Source: Bilabrum cf. latius
Lineage: Eukaryota > Bigyra: Bicosoecida > Bigyra > Bicosoecida
DNA: 64,000 bases
Direction: 5' to 3'
Assembly: GCA_965178125.1 (NCBI GenBank)
Contig: CBCXTV010000004.1
Location: forward strand, 1-64,000
This document shows positions 63,205 through 64,000 of the stretch, in pieces. How positions within the stretch are numbered: position 1 is the stretch's first letter; each line of letters starts with the position of its first letter. Under the pieces are notes generated by a model. That model ran no database searches and was not told where the DNA came from. It was given only the letters and a program-made list of their open reading frames with translations. The position numbers and the translations under genes were made by a program.

Positions 63205-63701
63205 TGTCGGCCATGCGGACGCTCTTCCCAGACCTTGCGCGGCAGCGGGACGAAAATGGAGCTCTCCCTGCACCGCAAGCACGCCGGAAACCTGGTGCAC
63301 TTCCACGTATGCATGACGGACTCCGAGAGGTCGCATCGTTGTCGCGTGGCGGAGGATTTCATTTGGGCCGGCAGCAGGCCGAATGTCGTGTACGGCTTTT
63401 AGGTACCGAACCCGAGCTCCCGGCAGCAGCGCAGGCGGCATGCTTGGGGCGGCACGTGGATCTTCGACGACGCCATTACGCTCAGCGATTGCGGGTCGAG
63501 GGTGCAGATCGACGCGCCGCAGTCGAAGCTCTTGGCGATGGTCGTGCCCCGGAAGTCGGGCCAGTGGATTCCTCATAGGCTGCGCTCGCGTACGATCTGG
63601 TATTTGGGTGGGGAGCAGTCGGCCGTGATCACCAACCTCAAGTGCCAGGCCTGCAGTCGGGTCAAGCAGGCGGGAACGGCATTCTCCGAGTCTCTTTGCC
63701 G

Positions 63702-64000
63702 ATGATGTCTGAGGAGAAACCGTCCGAGAGCATTGCTGTTTCCTTGGGAGACGGCCGCAATCTTCGTGGGCGTCAAGGCGCCGGTAATATGGGAAACGAG
63801 GGCGGCATGTTGGCGCGCGAGGTCGACGCCCCGGCGGAGCACGCCGGCGCGGCGGCAAGCGTCGATGTTCAGGCGGCCCCCACATCGAGAGCGGCGGCGC
63901 GGAGGCGGCGTCCACGGGGATGCTCGGAGAGGAGAGCGGCAAGGCAGCGCCGAAGGAGGACGCCGAAGACGACGGCGGCAAGAAGACGGAGGAGGAGGAT
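63702..64000 (+). pseudogene. Frameshifted copy of CxxC-rich gene, unit 3, cut by window end
   Basis: Start of the same chimera; the first frameshift (about 63869) is present. The window ends inside the acidic/Arg-rich region. Confidence 0.65.

Larger units (their letters stand above)
52092..64000. repeat. Tandem unit 3, internally deleted, cut by window end
   Basis: From 52092 the sequence follows unit 1 from position 1 up to about 730, then jumps at 52821-52825 to the equivalent of 12721 and continues collinearly (offset 40103) to the window end, equivalent to 23897. Unit 3 therefore lacks the glycosyltransferase, basic coiled-coil, replication-initiator and 230-residue CxxC genes. It keeps the CxxC, coiled-coil, transposase and second CxxC genes. 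Confidence 0.95.

Noticed and set aside
1-64000. Bacterial or phage origin of the window
   Set aside because: There are no ribosome binding sites, operons or compact gene packing. The transposase is of the eukaryotic pogo type and long gaps are filled with shuffled repeats. A plasmid-like replicon in a eukaryote remains possible.

Overview
The window is dominated by one unit of about 26,045 bp repeated head to tail. Unit 1 is 1-26046, unit 2 is 26047-about 52091, and unit 3 runs from about 52092 past the window end. Units 1 and 2 are almost identical over long stretches. Unit 3 lacks an internal block of about 11.99 kb. The unit breakpoints given here are arbitrary because the repeat is continuous.

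The DNA looks eukaryotic. It has high GC, monocistronic ORFs with long gaps, no ribosome binding sites or operons, a pogo/Tigger-like DDE transposase, nuclear-localisation-like basic runs and many short shuffled repeats. A dinoflagellate or another high-GC protist fits the style, but that is inference: no spliced leader, rRNA or tRNA was found. A circular or concatemeric extrachromosomal replicon is an alternative.

Layout of one unit, in unit 1 coordinates. 1-730 holds a higher-order repeat of about 398-bp modules containing 54-bp tandem repeats. 731-12720 is the block missing from unit 3. It carries a two-domain protein with a GT25-like glycosyltransferase domain (3626-6187), a small basic coiled-coil protein (7063-7533), a CRESS-type replication initiator with HUH endonuclease and SF3 helicase motifs (8712-10997), and a small CxxC protein (11402-12094). 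Upstream of the initiator lies a hairpin plus GCACTAC iterons, a candidate origin. 12721-19083 carries a CxxC-rich protein (13215-14261), a coiled-coil protein (15364-15888), the DDE transposase (16460-18064) and another CxxC protein (18019-19083). 19084-25760 is a scrapyard of rearranged fragments of all those genes, several joined in their original reading frames.

The most interesting points are these. (1) A Rep with all expected motifs sits beside iterons and a hairpin inside a large head-to-tail array. (2) The 12-kb Rep block is flanked by TA and has imperfect inverted ends. It is absent at two places, leaving TA-C-TA and TA-CT-TA junctions that resemble Tc1/mariner-type excision footprints, although homology past the boundary leaves recombination possible. 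(3) The mosaic contains in-frame chimeras of the zinc-finger, glycosyltransferase and Rep genes. (4) A family of paired-CxxC proteins accompanies these genes.
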